Assembly (NCBI RefSeq): GCF_024346875.1
Contig: NZ_AP024871.1
Coordinates: 1,116,001-1,180,000, forward strand
From: Vibrio gallicus
GTDB taxonomy: Bacteria; Pseudomonadota; Gammaproteobacteria; Enterobacterales; Vibrionaceae
Reading direction: 5' to 3'
DNA length: 64,000 nt
In this document: positions 30,062-38,272 of the stretch, piece after piece
How positions within the stretch are numbered: position 1 is the stretch's first letter
How the letters are laid out: each line of letters opens with the position of its first letter
Notes under the pieces: model-generated
Told to the model about the DNA's origin: nothing
Seen by the model: only the letters and a program-made list of their open reading frames with translations
Database searches by the model: none
Program-made: the position numbers and the translations under genes

Positions 30062-30077
30062 GCAATTTTAATGCCAT
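30062..30077 (-). promoter_or_regulatory. Sigma-54 promoter of tupABC operon
   Basis: On the minus strand TGGCATTAAAATTGCT has the -24 GG (30075-30074) and -12 GC (30063-30062) exactly 10 bases apart and matches TGGCAnnnnnnTTGCW. Transcription would begin near 30050, leaving a 75-nt leader before tupA. Confidence 0.82.
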
Positions 30078-30203
30078 TTTTTAAAGGCCAAGCGGTGAAT
30101 TCGGCTAAATTCTAATGCTTCAGGCTGCTAAAAAGAGAGAGCTATTACTCAAAATCGAGATGGTAGCACTCTAAACATGTGTTTTTTATAATAAAAACTT
30201 GAA

Positions 30204-30222
30204 GTGAGACAAAATGTCGCAC
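30204..30222. promoter_or_regulatory. Palindromic activator site between tupA and the response regulator
   Basis: GTGAGACA-AAA-TGTCGCAC is a 19-bp near-perfect palindrome (seven of eight arm pairs). Its centre (30213) lies about 163 bp upstream of the predicted tupA sigma-54 start, a normal enhancer distance. Two sites of the same pattern lie upstream of the formate operon at 35679-35731. It also overlaps a GTG codon that would otherwise be a longer start for the regulator gene. Confidence 0.65.
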
Positions 30223-30287
30223 ATCCACGCTTGGGTAATTATGTGCAATTGGTAAACTATTGCAAACCACAAAAATATGGATATCGA

Positions 30288-31691
30288 ATGTCTGCTATTG
30301 CCTTACCTGCCAATCTATCTCAATACAAAGCGTTCTCTGTGCTGATAGTCGATGATGAGGTCGGCATTCAGGTAATGCTAAAAAAAGCATTAGGGAAATG
30401 GTTTGGTTTGGTCGATACCGCAAGTAGCGTTGAAGAAGCTGAGATTCTAAAGTCGGACAATTATTATGATTTGATGATTCTAGATATTAACCTGCCCGGT
30501 GAGTCTGGAGTGGAGTGGGTTACTCGCTACCCACAACAAGAAAGACCCAATGATGTTATTTTTATGACCGGATATGCAGATATACAAACAGCTATTTCGG
30601 CATTGCGACTGGGGGCGACGGATTTTATTCTCAAACCCTTTAGTCTTGAGCAGATGTTGGGAGCGGTGAGTCGCTGTCTTGACAAGCGATTGGGAGAACG
30701 CTGGCAAAGCGCCCTTAAACATGAAGTCGACCGGCATGTTGTTTCTGAAATTAAAGGGGCTAGCGTGCAAACCGCACAGCTGAAGAGTCTCATTAAGCAG
30801 TTTGCGCCATCTAAAGCCAGTATTTTGATTGAAGGTGAATCTGGCACTGGTAAAGAGTTAGTCGCTCGTGGCGTGCATCAACAAAGTGAGCGCAGCGGCC
30901 CCTTTGTACCTGTCAACTGTGGCGCGATAGCTCCAGAACTGCTAGAAAGTGAACTATTTGGTCATGCTTCTGGCGCTTTTACCGGCGCTAAAAAATCGAG
31001 GGAAGGCTTGTTTCGGGTTGCTAATGCAGGGACATTATTTTTAGATGAAATCGGTGAAATGCCGCTGTCGATGCAATCCTCATTGTTACGCGTACTAGAA
31101 CAGCGCACAATCCGCCCAGTTGGTACCGAAAAAGAAATTCCAATCGATGTTCGAGTTGTAGCAGCAACCAATAGAGACCTAGAACACGAGGTCAAGCAAG
31201 GGCGCTTTCGTGCCGATCTGTTTTATCGCTTGAATGTGCTGCGAATTGATGTTCAGCCGTTGCGTGAGCGCAAACGAGATATCAATGAGCTAGTGCCTTT
31301 TTTCACCCAGCTTTTAGCCAAAGAGTTGTCTGTTGATGAGCCTCGCTGGACACATCAAGAGGTCAATCATATGCATCAGTATGATTGGCCGGGGAACATT
31401 CGAGAGCTGAAAAACTGTATTGAGCGGGCGATATTGCTTAAGCAATCTCCAGCCGAGCAGTTGCCAACGCAAGTATGTAGTATGACTCTAAATCAAGTGG
31501 CGAATAGCGATGAAGCTGCTGAGGGTTACCCTTTACAGTGGGAACTTAGAGATGTAGAAAAAGCCCATATTATGGCGGTGGTTGAGCATCATAATGGCAA
31601 CAAATCAGCTGCGTCTAGGGCATTAGGTGTGGCGAGAAAAACCCTGGAGCGTAAGTATAAAGAGTGGGCTTGTGAGCAACCATGTCCTTGA
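30288..31691 (+). CDS. Sigma-54-dependent response regulator (NtrC/DctD type)
   Basis: A 467-residue activator. The receiver domain (about 16-130) has the acidic pair VDDE and the phosphoacceptor Asp66 in LMILDINLPG; Lys is in ILKPFSL. The AAA+ domain (about 165-390) has Walker A GESGTGKELVARGVH, the sigma-54 contact loop GAFTGA, and Walker B LFLDEIGEM. The Fis-type helix-turn-helix is at the C-terminus (NGNKSAASRALGVARKTLERKYKEW). The ATG at 30288 is preferred to a GTG at 30204, which would sit inside the palindromic site. The kinase gene overlaps its end by 10 bp. It likely drives the tup and fdh sigma-54 promoters. Confidence 0.93.
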   Translation: MSAIALPANLSQYKAFSVLIVDDEVGIQVMLKKALGKWFGLVDTASSVEEAEILKSDNYYDLMILDINLPGESGVEWVTRYPQQERPNDVIFMTGYADIQTAISALRLGATDFILKPFSLEQMLGAVSRCLDKRLGERWQSALKHEVDRHVVSEIKGASVQTAQLKSLIKQFAPSKASILIEGESGTGKELVARGVHQQSERSGPFVPVNCGAIAPELLESELFGHASGAFTGAKKSREGLFRVANAGTLFLDEIGEMPLSMQSSLLRVLEQRTIRPVGTEKEIPIDVRVVAATNRDLEHEVKQGRFRADLFYRLNVLRIDVQPLRERKRDINELVPFFTQLLAKELSVDEPRWTHQEVNHMHQYDWPGNIRELKNCIERAILLKQSPAEQLPTQVCSMTLNQVANSDEAAEGYPLQWELRDVEKAHIMAVVEHHNGNKSAASRALGVARKTLERKYKEWACEQPCP

Positions 31692-33652
31692 AAATAATAA
31701 CTAAATGGCGTCGTCGCTTTCAAACTATGGTGCGCTATCGTCTGATGTTTCTGACCTCAGCGCCGATCATTCTCACCTTGATTGCGCTGGTGGCGATCAC
31801 CGCCTATTGGTCGGTCCATTACACATGGCAAAATGCACTGTATGACGTATCTGAGCGCCTGTATCAAGCGAATACGACTCTAGAGCATAAACAGCAAATC
31901 CAACAGCTGAGAGTGCAGGGCTTGGCTGACTCTAAGGCGATACAAAATATGGTGTCTCAGCACCATTTATCATCATGGCTAGACCAGCAGTCGATATCGC
32001 TAGGCGTTGATCTGTTGCGTTTTGAGCACAATTCTAACCTCAAAGGTATAGGCACATTCCTTGAAGTATTGCCTGCAGAGCAGCTGACGAAATCGCTGGC
32101 ATTAGAATCGGCAGTTCCCCTTTTAGGTAGTGATAAAGTCGAGTCGCAAGTGCTAGCCTTAGTATCACGAGTTCAGGTGCTAGATGATGCCTATAAGGTC
32201 ATTGGCGTGCTAGTGGCTATCAAAGTCATTAATAACGATGACGCACTAGTTGATCAATTACGTGAGCAAATATACCCACGGATAGAAGGCCTACCTGCGG
32301 TGCCTGGAACGGTGACGATTTTTTTAGGGGATCTTCGTATTAGTAGTAATGTTCCTGCTAATGAATATCCAGCTATTGGTAGCTATGTGTCGCAGAAGGT
32401 TAAGCAGCATGTATTAATCAATGGTGAGGTATGGTCGAACTTGGCGTCCGTCAATGATACCTGGTATATCAGCGCCTATATGCCGTTAATCAATGCCAGT
32501 GGTAACAAGATTGGTATGCTGTATACCGGCTATCGAATGAAGCCTTTTCTCGCAGCTTATTTATCTAATATTGTTGATATTATTCTAGTGACACTGGCGG
32601 TGTTATTGCTATCGGGGGTTGCGGTATATCGAGGTGCGAGGGATCTGTTTACCCCTTTTGAACGAATTCATCGCGTAGTGCGTTTGGTGCAGTTTGGTAA
32701 ACCAACCCGTATTGGAGACCTTGGGCTAAATGAAAACCATGAGCTGACTCAGCTCGCGCGCCAGTTTGACAGTATGCTGGATAGCCTAGATGCAAGTCAT
32801 AGCGATCTGCAACGAGCGGCTAATGAACTCGAAGATAAAGTGGCGAGTCGAACTCAAAGTTTGCATGAGCGCTCTCACCAACTTCAGTTACATATCGAGC
32901 TGTTAAACAAAACCAGAGATCGCCTAGTTGTTAGTGAGAAACTGGCTGCATTAGGCGAGCTTACTGCAGGCATTGCCCATGAGATCAATAACCCAGTCGC
33001 GGTAATTTTGGGGAATATCGAATTGATCAAGCTTGAGTTAAGTATGAGTGATGGTGGAGATATTGACGTAGACGATGAAGTTTCGACCATTATCGCGCAG
33101 ATAGACCGAATTCGAAATATTACATATAGCCTACTGCAATACAGCCGCCACGGTGGTATCCAAGACCAAGTAACATGGCAGTATGTAAACCCGATTGTTG
33201 AAGAGTCACTGGTATTGGTAAAAACCGGGAATAACAAAAAAGGGGTACAATACATCACAGACCTAAAGGCTCGCGCTTCAGTAGAGATAAATCGCAACCA
33301 GTTACTACAGGTATTAGTCAATCTACAAATGAATGCCGCGCATGCCATGGATAATAAAGGGACCTTGACGATTACTAGTGAGGAGTGGATAGAGAATGGT
33401 GCTGTGCTTGGGGCTAAGATATCTATAGCGGATCAAGGTTGTGGTATAGCGGCAAAGCATCTATCACGAATCTTTGACCCGTTTTATACGACTAAGAAAC
33501 AGGGGACAGGGCTTGGATTATCGCTTTCTCAGAGTTTGTTACATCAAATTGGTGGCGAGTTACTGGTTGAATCTGAGTTGGGGGTTGGGAGCACGTTTAC
33601 TATCGTACTCCCACACCGGGCACCAACACAGTTGCAGGTTGCTAATCTTTAG
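31682..33652 (+). CDS. Sensor histidine kinase (DctB/NtrB-like)
   Basis: A 656-residue membrane kinase. TM1 is at about 21-43, a periplasmic sensor at about 44-296 (a cache-like fold is suggested by WYISAYMPLINASGNKIGMLYTGY before TM2), TM2 at about 297-317, then HAMP and a coiled coil (to about 410). The HisKA box has the phosphoacceptor His433 in GIAHEINNPVAVILGN, and the ATPase has N (LQMNAAHAMD), G1 (DQGCGIA), F (IFDPFYTTKK) and G2 (GTGLGLSLSQSL) boxes. It overlaps the regulator gene by 10 bp and the convergent fdhD by 11 bp. The signal is unknown; formate, oxyanions or redox state are guesses from context. Confidence 0.93.
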   Translation: MSLKIITKWRRRFQTMVRYRLMFLTSAPIILTLIALVAITAYWSVHYTWQNALYDVSERLYQANTTLEHKQQIQQLRVQGLADSKAIQNMVSQHHLSSWLDQQSISLGVDLLRFEHNSNLKGIGTFLEVLPAEQLTKSLALESAVPLLGSDKVESQVLALVSRVQVLDDAYKVIGVLVAIKVINNDDALVDQLREQIYPRIEGLPAVPGTVTIFLGDLRISSNVPANEYPAIGSYVSQKVKQHVLINGEVWSNLASVNDTWYISAYMPLINASGNKIGMLYTGYRMKPFLAAYLSNIVDIILVTLAVLLLSGVAVYRGARDLFTPFERIHRVVRLVQFGKPTRIGDLGLNENHELTQLARQFDSMLDSLDASHSDLQRAANELEDKVASRTQSLHERSHQLQLHIELLNKTRDRLVVSEKLAALGELTAGIAHEINNPVAVILGNIELIKLELSMSDGGDIDVDDEVSTIIAQIDRIRNITYSLLQYSRHGGIQDQVTWQYVNPIVEESLVLVKTGNNKKGVQYITDLKARASVEINRNQLLQVLVNLQMNAAHAMDNKGTLTITSEEWIENGAVLGAKISIADQGCGIAAKHLSRIFDPFYTTKKQGTGLGLSLSQSLLHQIGGELLVESELGVGSTFTIVLPHRAPTQLQVANL

Positions 33653-34472
33653 TATGTCCTTTGACATCAAAAGATATCTTATCTGCGCCACTAAAGACTT
33701 GAAAGCGTAAACCTTTAGCTCGTGCAATGGTGGTAATTCCAAATTGTGTCGCAAGGTCTAAACCCATCTGTGTTACACCGGAACGTGATAGCAATACTGG
33801 AATCCCCATTTGTGCCACTTTTATCACCATCTCTGAGGTCAATCTGCCAGTGGTGTAGAATATTTTGTCCTCGCCCGTTTGGTGATTCAACCACAGCTCT
33901 CCGGCTAGGGTATCTACCGCATTGTGTCGTCCTACATCCTCTACAAAAGAGAGTACTTGGTTGGATTTGCACACTGCGCACCCATGAACCGCACCCGCTT
34001 TTTTGTAGGTATCATTAAAGTGGGTTAGAGCCTCTAAAGTGGCATAAATCTGAGATTGCTTGAGTGGCACTTGAGGAACTTGATAGCCATCAAGTTGTTT
34101 CATTACGTTGCCATACATGGTCCCTTGACCACATCCTGAGGTAACGGTTTTCTTCTTTAATGCTCCCTCGATATGGTCGACGTTTTCTGTGGTAATCACG
34201 GCTGCAGTATTGGTTTCCCAGTCGATAATCAAGGATTCAATGGCGTTAGGATCAGAGATGAAACCTTGATTTTTTAGATAGCCCAATACTAATGATTCAG
34301 GACGAGAGCCCAAGGTCATTAGGGTGACCACTTCTCGCCAGTTTAACATTACCGTCAATGGACGTTCACAGGCGATCTGCTTTTCAAGTTTTTCCCCATA
34401 CTCGTCAAATACTTCAACCGCAATGGTTTGCATTGGGTTTTCACTGGTTTTAATAATGCTAGGTTGAGTCAC
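33642..34472 (-). CDS. fdhD: Formate dehydrogenase sulfurtransferase FdhD (variant active site)
   Basis: A 276-residue FdhD, which passes sulfur from IscS to the bis-MGD cofactor of formate dehydrogenase. Family motifs are SRPESLVLGYLKNQGFI, EDVGRHNAVDTLAGELWL, TGRLTSEMVIKVAQMGIPVLLSRSGVTQMGLDLA and a C-terminal FSGADKI. The active-site loop reads SGCGQGTM: the first cysteine of the E. coli TGCGLCG (CxxC) motif is kept but the second is Gly. A different pair, HGCAVC, lies before EDVGRH. The gene is divergent from the DUF3305 gene and overlaps the kinase stop by 11 bp on the other strand. A GTTTAC-N7-GTAAAC dyad lies 21 bp upstream. Confidence 0.92.
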   Translation of the reverse strand: MTQPSIIKTSENPMQTIAVEVFDEYGEKLEKQIACERPLTVMLNWREVVTLMTLGSRPESLVLGYLKNQGFISDPNAIESLIIDWETNTAAVITTENVDHIEGALKKKTVTSGCGQGTMYGNVMKQLDGYQVPQVPLKQSQIYATLEALTHFNDTYKKAGAVHGCAVCKSNQVLSFVEDVGRHNAVDTLAGELWLNHQTGEDKIFYTTGRLTSEMVIKVAQMGIPVLLSRSGVTQMGLDLATQFGITTIARAKGLRFQVFSGADKISFDVKGHTKD

Positions 34473-34492
34473 GGTTCCGCCTTATCGATTTT

Positions 34493-34511
34493 GTTTACCG
34501 CTAAAGTAAAC
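34493..34511. promoter_or_regulatory. Inverted repeat upstream of fdhD
   Basis: GTTTAC (34493-34498) and GTAAAC (34506-34511) form a perfect dyad with a 7-bp spacer in the gap between fdhD and the DUF3305 gene. It could be an operator; no regulator can be named. Confidence 0.35.
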
Positions 34512-34556
34512 CAAATCTGACCGCACAAATCTCGCGTATAAGCACTAAACTTAGAG

Positions 34557-34573
34557 TTGGCGCGTTAATTGCA
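34557..34573 (+). promoter_or_regulatory. Sigma-54 promoter of the DUF3305-DUF3306 genes
   Basis: TTGGCGCGTTAATTGCA has the -24 GG at 34559-34560 and the -12 GC at 34571-34572, ten bases apart, and departs from TTGGCACGnnnnTTGCA at one position. Transcription would begin near 34584, 28 bp before the ATG at 34612. No copy of the palindromic activator site was found just upstream. Confidence 0.85.
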
Positions 34574-34611
34574 GTGTTTTTGTCATTGTTTGCAGTGAGT
34601 TGGGCGTAGCG

Positions 34612-35142
34612 ATGAGTGGCTGTTGTATTTATCGCTCGATGAACTCATTAAATTGCAATCCGACACTGCTACGTTGCAAAGAGGTATATATTCCATTGAA
34701 TAGTAAGTTATTAAAAAATGAATCCTATTGGGCGCTCAGTGTTGATCTAGAACTGTGCCCCGTTAAGGATAATCGTTGGGGGTTATCCCAGTGGCAACTT
34801 AATGGTTTTGATTTACACCCAGAGGCTGAATCCGCTTTCGTTATGGGGTTGGAGCTGTATAAAGATGAGCGCACCGAATATCGCTTTAACCTCAGTTCAC
34901 ACCAACCTAAGCTATTTGTGGTGTTAGATATTCTGCAGAGCCTAGAGTCCCCTAATTTGGTTGCTATTACCGCCTCACAAAGTACCGCCGCGCAGTTTAT
35001 GGATGGTGACTACGTAGTGCTATCCGCTGAGATTCCAGTAGCGGTTCAGGCTTGGATGGAAGCATTTATCGGCCGTCATGGTGAGTTACTGGAACAGCGC
35101 CGTAAAAAGCGTAAGGGAGCGGGGCGTTCAAGTGGCCAGTGA
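34612..35142 (+). CDS. DUF3305 protein of the formate dehydrogenase cluster
   Basis: A 176-residue soluble protein. The stretch YWALSVDLELCPVKDNRWGLSQWQLNGFDLHPEAESAF...GLELYKDERTEYRFNLSSHQPKLFVVLD matches DUF3305, a family found beside formate dehydrogenase genes. The C-terminus is basic (EQRRKKRKGAGRSSGQ). The function is unknown; a role in enzyme maturation is inferred from context. The start is uncertain: the ATG at 34612 fits the sigma-54 start near 34584, but there is a later ATG at 34639. It overlaps the DUF3306 gene by 11 bp. Confidence 0.8.
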   Translation: MSGCCIYRSMNSLNCNPTLLRCKEVYIPLNSKLLKNESYWALSVDLELCPVKDNRWGLSQWQLNGFDLHPEAESAFVMGLELYKDERTEYRFNLSSHQPKLFVVLDILQSLESPNLVAITASQSTAAQFMDGDYVVLSAEIPVAVQAWMEAFIGRHGELLEQRRKKRKGAGRSSGQ

Positions 35143-35665
35143 ATTTTTAAGTCGATGGTCTAAGAGAAAGTTGCAGCCAACGGATACTGCTGAGCATGAG
35201 CATGAAAAAGATATTGAACAGGTCCTAGAACCGTCGCCTCACATCCAATCGGAGCAGATAGAACAACCGAGCATGCCGCGTGAGGAGTCTGACAATCTGG
35301 ATGAAGAGTCGCCACAAAGTGAGCTGAGCGTGGCGCAATTACTGGCGACAGGGGCGGCCGCTTCGGTAAAAAAAGCGGCTTTACGTAAGCTGTTTTTGAG
35401 TGGCGAGTTCAGTGCTGTCGATAACTTAAATGATTATGACTTGGATTACTCATCGGTCGACAAACTCAGTATAGACGTGGCACAAAAGCTAAGAGAGTGG
35501 GTCAATGATGTCGAGCAAGAGCCTGATCCAGAACCTGAAAGTGATATGGATTCTGAGACTGCACCACAGCAGCAAGATTGCGATCCAACGGCATCTACGC
35601 TACAGCAGTCAGAACAGGTTACGGATGAGGAGTTAGATTTGGCCCAAGGCAGTGAGACAAAATAA
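35132..35665 (+). CDS. DUF3306 protein of the formate dehydrogenase cluster
   Basis: A 177-residue acidic protein. The N-terminal SEFLSRWSKRKLQ is the mark of DUF3306; in the middle KKAALRKLFLSGEFSAVDNLNDYDLDYSS is also typical. The C-terminal third is Glu/Asp/Gln-rich and probably disordered. The start is taken as GTG at 35132, which gives the family N-terminus with GGGAGCGGGG upstream; an ATG at 35078 lies deep in the other gene. It always pairs with DUF3305. The function is unknown; a maturation or electron-transfer helper role is inferred. Confidence 0.8.
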   Translation: MASEFLSRWSKRKLQPTDTAEHEHEKDIEQVLEPSPHIQSEQIEQPSMPREESDNLDEESPQSELSVAQLLATGAAASVKKAALRKLFLSGEFSAVDNLNDYDLDYSSVDKLSIDVAQKLREWVNDVEQEPDPEPESDMDSETAPQQQDCDPTASTLQQSEQVTDEELDLAQGSETK

Positions 35666-35678
35666 CCCATAAAAAAAG

Positions 35679-35731
35679 AAGGGACAATTTGTCTCAGTTG
35701 CTATGTTTAGTAGTGGGACAATTTGTCCTGC
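35679..35731. promoter_or_regulatory. Two palindromic activator sites upstream of the fdh operon
   Basis: Site 1 is AAGGGACA-ATT-TGTCTCAG (35679-35697) and site 2 is GTGGGACA-ATT-TGTCCTGC (35713-35731). Both fit GnGACAnnnTGTCnC, share the 3-bp centre, and are 34 bp apart centre to centre. They lie about 141 and 107 bp upstream of the predicted sigma-54 start, as enhancer sites of an NtrC-type activator should. A half-site GTGAGACA is at 35652. Confidence 0.7.
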
Positions 35732-35801
35732 TTTACTTATATGCCTACATGCTGGCTACTTAACTGTAGCCGTAGCCTATAATTTAGCGGCATATACAAA
35801 G

Positions 35802-35818
35802 TTGGAACAGTAATTGCT
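35802..35818 (+). promoter_or_regulatory. Sigma-54 promoter of the fdh operon
   Basis: TTGGAACAGTAATTGCT has the -24 GG (35804-35805) and -12 GC (35816-35817) ten bases apart. Transcription would start near 35829, 90 bp before the first gene of the poly-ferredoxin/fdh operon. Confidence 0.78.
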
Positions 35819-35918
35819 TGTATAACTGGATAAGCTTTTCATCGCGCTGAGTTGCGTGTTGAAACTGTGTGGTTTTACAACCTGAAGTGATATTGATGTC
35901 ACTAACTGGATAAAATAA

Positions 35919-37580
35919 ATGCTGATACAACAATTAAAACAAGCAGATACCGCAAATGGTCACGCTCGGCTATACGCTGTTGAGAATACCGTAGAGTTGA
36001 CAAACCTTATCCCACCGACGGTTTCATACGAAAGTTTGGGCAATATCCTGATTATTGGCCCCACCTCGATTATTGTCTCTTTAGTAGAGCAGTTGACAGA
36101 GATGACGACCGTTACCTTGCTTTCAACCGATGGTGAGCAGTCACAGCTTCATTCTCTTTACTTTACCAATAAAATTGCAATCTCAGGCTTCTTAGGTCGC
36201 TTTCAAGTCCTGACTCAAAACCAACAACAGACGACTGACCTTGCACAAGCCGCTATCAACCAAACCCATTTTGATATCATATTAGATATGACGTTAGACG
36301 GGTGTATGCGTGAGGAGGTACCAGTTCCTGGCTATTATCCTGTGGGACGTGGTTATCCTAAATTGGCTGATGCGTTACAAGAGATCCCGAGCCTAAAAGG
36401 AACCTTTGATAAGCCCAAGTTCTTTCGCTTAAACAATGATATCTGTGCACACAGCTCCAGAGGCATGAAAGGGTGCGAGCGCTGTGTGGATGCGTGTCCT
36501 GCTGGTGCATTGGAAAGTATTGGTAGCGATAAAACAGGATATAAAATAGAGATAAACCCGTATCTTTGTCAGGGGGTTGGCACATGTGCTACAGCCTGTC
36601 CAACCGAGGCTATCCATTATGCCTTACCCACACCGCAAGAAACGCAAAAATTCATTGAGCGAACGTTAGCTAACTACTTCAAAGCTGGTGGGGTTGAGCC
36701 CGTTATTCTGATTTGTAGTAAATCCCATGCGATGTATAACACGATGGCACTTAACGCATTACCTGATAACGTCATTCCTATCGAGGTCGAGGATTTACCT
36801 TCTATAGGGATAGATACTTGGTTTGCCGCGTTAGTAAATGGCGCGTGTCAGGTGTTGTTTGCCGCAAGCCAGCGCATGCCAGAGACCATTATTCGAGTTC
36901 TTACTGCTGAGGTTGCACAAGCTCAACAGCTATTAGGCCAACTTAAACTCAATCAAAACACCATTGATATCTTATATCTTGAAAGCCTAAGACAAGGTGC
37001 GCCGTCGCTTCTTAATCAGGATCTAGGTATCAGACAAGGCGAGCTTTCAGGAAGCAAGCGTGAACGGCTATATGCAGCGTTGGATGCAATGGCACAACGT
37101 TACCCAGTAGAGCAGGCGGTTACAGCTTTACCTGAGGGTGCACCATTTGGACAAGTCACTTGTGCCAGTGATAAGTGTACATTGTGTATGAGTTGTGTGG
37201 CGGTATGTCCGACTCGCGCACTGCACCATGAAGGGGATACCCCAAGCCTTAGCTTCATTGAGCAAGATTGCGTGCAGTGTGGTATGTGTGAAAAAGCGTG
37301 CCCAGAAAGTGCCTTGACCCTTCAAGCTCAGTTCAATTGGGATAAACAATCTCGACAATCAGCACTCACCTTACATGAAGAAAAGCCAGCTTTGTGTTTG
37401 CGTTGTAATAAGCCATTTGCGCCTCAATCAATGGTCAATATGCTGCAAGATAAGTTACGTGGTCACTCTCACTTTTCAGATGAAATGTCGCTACGCAGAA
37501 TCGCAATGTGTGAAGATTGCCGCGTTATCGACATGTTTGAATCTATGTCTGACGACCCAACTGAGCAACTTAAATATTAG
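35919..37580 (+). CDS. Poly-ferredoxin of the formate dehydrogenase operon
   Basis: A 553-residue iron-sulfur protein. Four ferredoxin-type clusters are visible: CERCVDACPAGAL and CQGVGTCATACP (around residues 185-230), then CTLCMSCVAVCPTRAL and CVQCGMCEKACPESAL (around 415-465). Two further CxxC pairs (LCLRCNKPF and MCEDCRV) at the C-terminus may bind metal. The N-terminal 150 residues have an alpha/beta look (GNILIIGPTSIIVSLVEQL). It lacks a signal peptide, so it is cytoplasmic, perhaps feeding electrons or aiding Fe-S delivery for FdhAB. Its homologues head fdh operons in Vibrio and Shewanella. torD follows 10 bp later. Confidence 0.88.
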   Translation: MLIQQLKQADTANGHARLYAVENTVELTNLIPPTVSYESLGNILIIGPTSIIVSLVEQLTEMTTVTLLSTDGEQSQLHSLYFTNKIAISGFLGRFQVLTQNQQQTTDLAQAAINQTHFDIILDMTLDGCMREEVPVPGYYPVGRGYPKLADALQEIPSLKGTFDKPKFFRLNNDICAHSSRGMKGCERCVDACPAGALESIGSDKTGYKIEINPYLCQGVGTCATACPTEAIHYALPTPQETQKFIERTLANYFKAGGVEPVILICSKSHAMYNTMALNALPDNVIPIEVEDLPSIGIDTWFAALVNGACQVLFAASQRMPETIIRVLTAEVAQAQQLLGQLKLNQNTIDILYLESLRQGAPSLLNQDLGIRQGELSGSKRERLYAALDAMAQRYPVEQAVTALPEGAPFGQVTCASDKCTLCMSCVAVCPTRALHHEGDTPSLSFIEQDCVQCGMCEKACPESALTLQAQFNWDKQSRQSALTLHEEKPALCLRCNKPFAPQSMVNMLQDKLRGHSHFSDEMSLRRIAMCEDCRVIDMFESMSDDPTEQLKY

Positions 37581-37590
37581 AGGTATCCCC

Positions 37591-38205
37591 TTGGACGAAC
37601 AAATAACTTTACGCAGAGATATCTATTTAATGCTTGCTAACTTCTATCGTGGTGCGCCCACCCCAGAAGTTTTAAATTTTCTGGCAACCCTTGAAATTGA
37701 GCCGGAAAACAGTGCAATGAATTCGGCATGGAAAGCGCTAAGTCATGCCGCATTAGCGACTAAAAGCGACGCTTTACAAGATGAATATCAGCAATTATTT
37801 ATCGGTATTGGTCGTGGTGAGGTGGTGCCATTTGGCTCTTGGCATCAGACAGGGTCTTTAATGGAAAAGCCACTAGCACTAGTGCGCCATGACCTGCAGC
37901 GATTAGGATTTGAGCGCGAAGAGCAAGTGAAAGAACCTGAAGACCATATCTCAGCCTTATGTGAGGTTATGGCGTATCTGTTGGAAGACCATACAGACGA
38001 AGCGCAGGGCTTTTTTAATCATCATATTGCGCCGTGGTTTAGCAAGCTCAATACACAAACAATACAAGCCAATGCCACTGATTTTTATGGTCATGTTTCT
38101 AGGTTGATGGTGACATTTTTCGACATAGAGCAGGTGCGATTTAGTGAGGTGCACATGACCAATTTAAGCCTAAATACAATTAACGTGAAGAATGTTACCG
38201 GTTAA
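37591..38205 (+). CDS. TorD-family chaperone of formate dehydrogenase
   Basis: A 204-residue all-helical cytoplasmic protein. The TorD/DmsD core is present: YQQLFIGIGRGEVVPFGSWHQTGSLMEKPLALVRHDLQRLGFEREEQVKEPEDHISALCEVMAYLL. Such chaperones bind the Tat signal of a molybdoenzyme and help insert the cofactor. The start is taken as TTG at 37591 with AGAGGT 7 bp upstream; the open frame runs further up but only within the preceding gene. It probably serves the Tat signal of FdhA encoded 295 bp on. Confidence 0.9.
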   Translation: MDEQITLRRDIYLMLANFYRGAPTPEVLNFLATLEIEPENSAMNSAWKALSHAALATKSDALQDEYQQLFIGIGRGEVVPFGSWHQTGSLMEKPLALVRHDLQRLGFEREEQVKEPEDHISALCEVMAYLLEDHTDEAQGFFNHHIAPWFSKLNTQTIQANATDFYGHVSRLMVTFFDIEQVRFSEVHMTNLSLNTINVKNVTG

Positions 38206-38272
38206 CCCACCAGTAACCGAATAATAAACACGAGCAGGTACGTGAACGTGCCGCAAGGTAAAGGAAGCTGAC

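Noticed and set aside
30204..30287. GTG start at 30204 for the response regulator
   Set aside because: The family N-terminus fits the ATG at 30288, and the GTG is part of the palindromic activator site.
37375..37590. Extended N-terminus of the TorD protein
   Set aside because: The 72 extra codons lie in another frame of the poly-ferredoxin gene and are Cys-rich nonsense; TTG at 37591 has a ribosome site and the family start.
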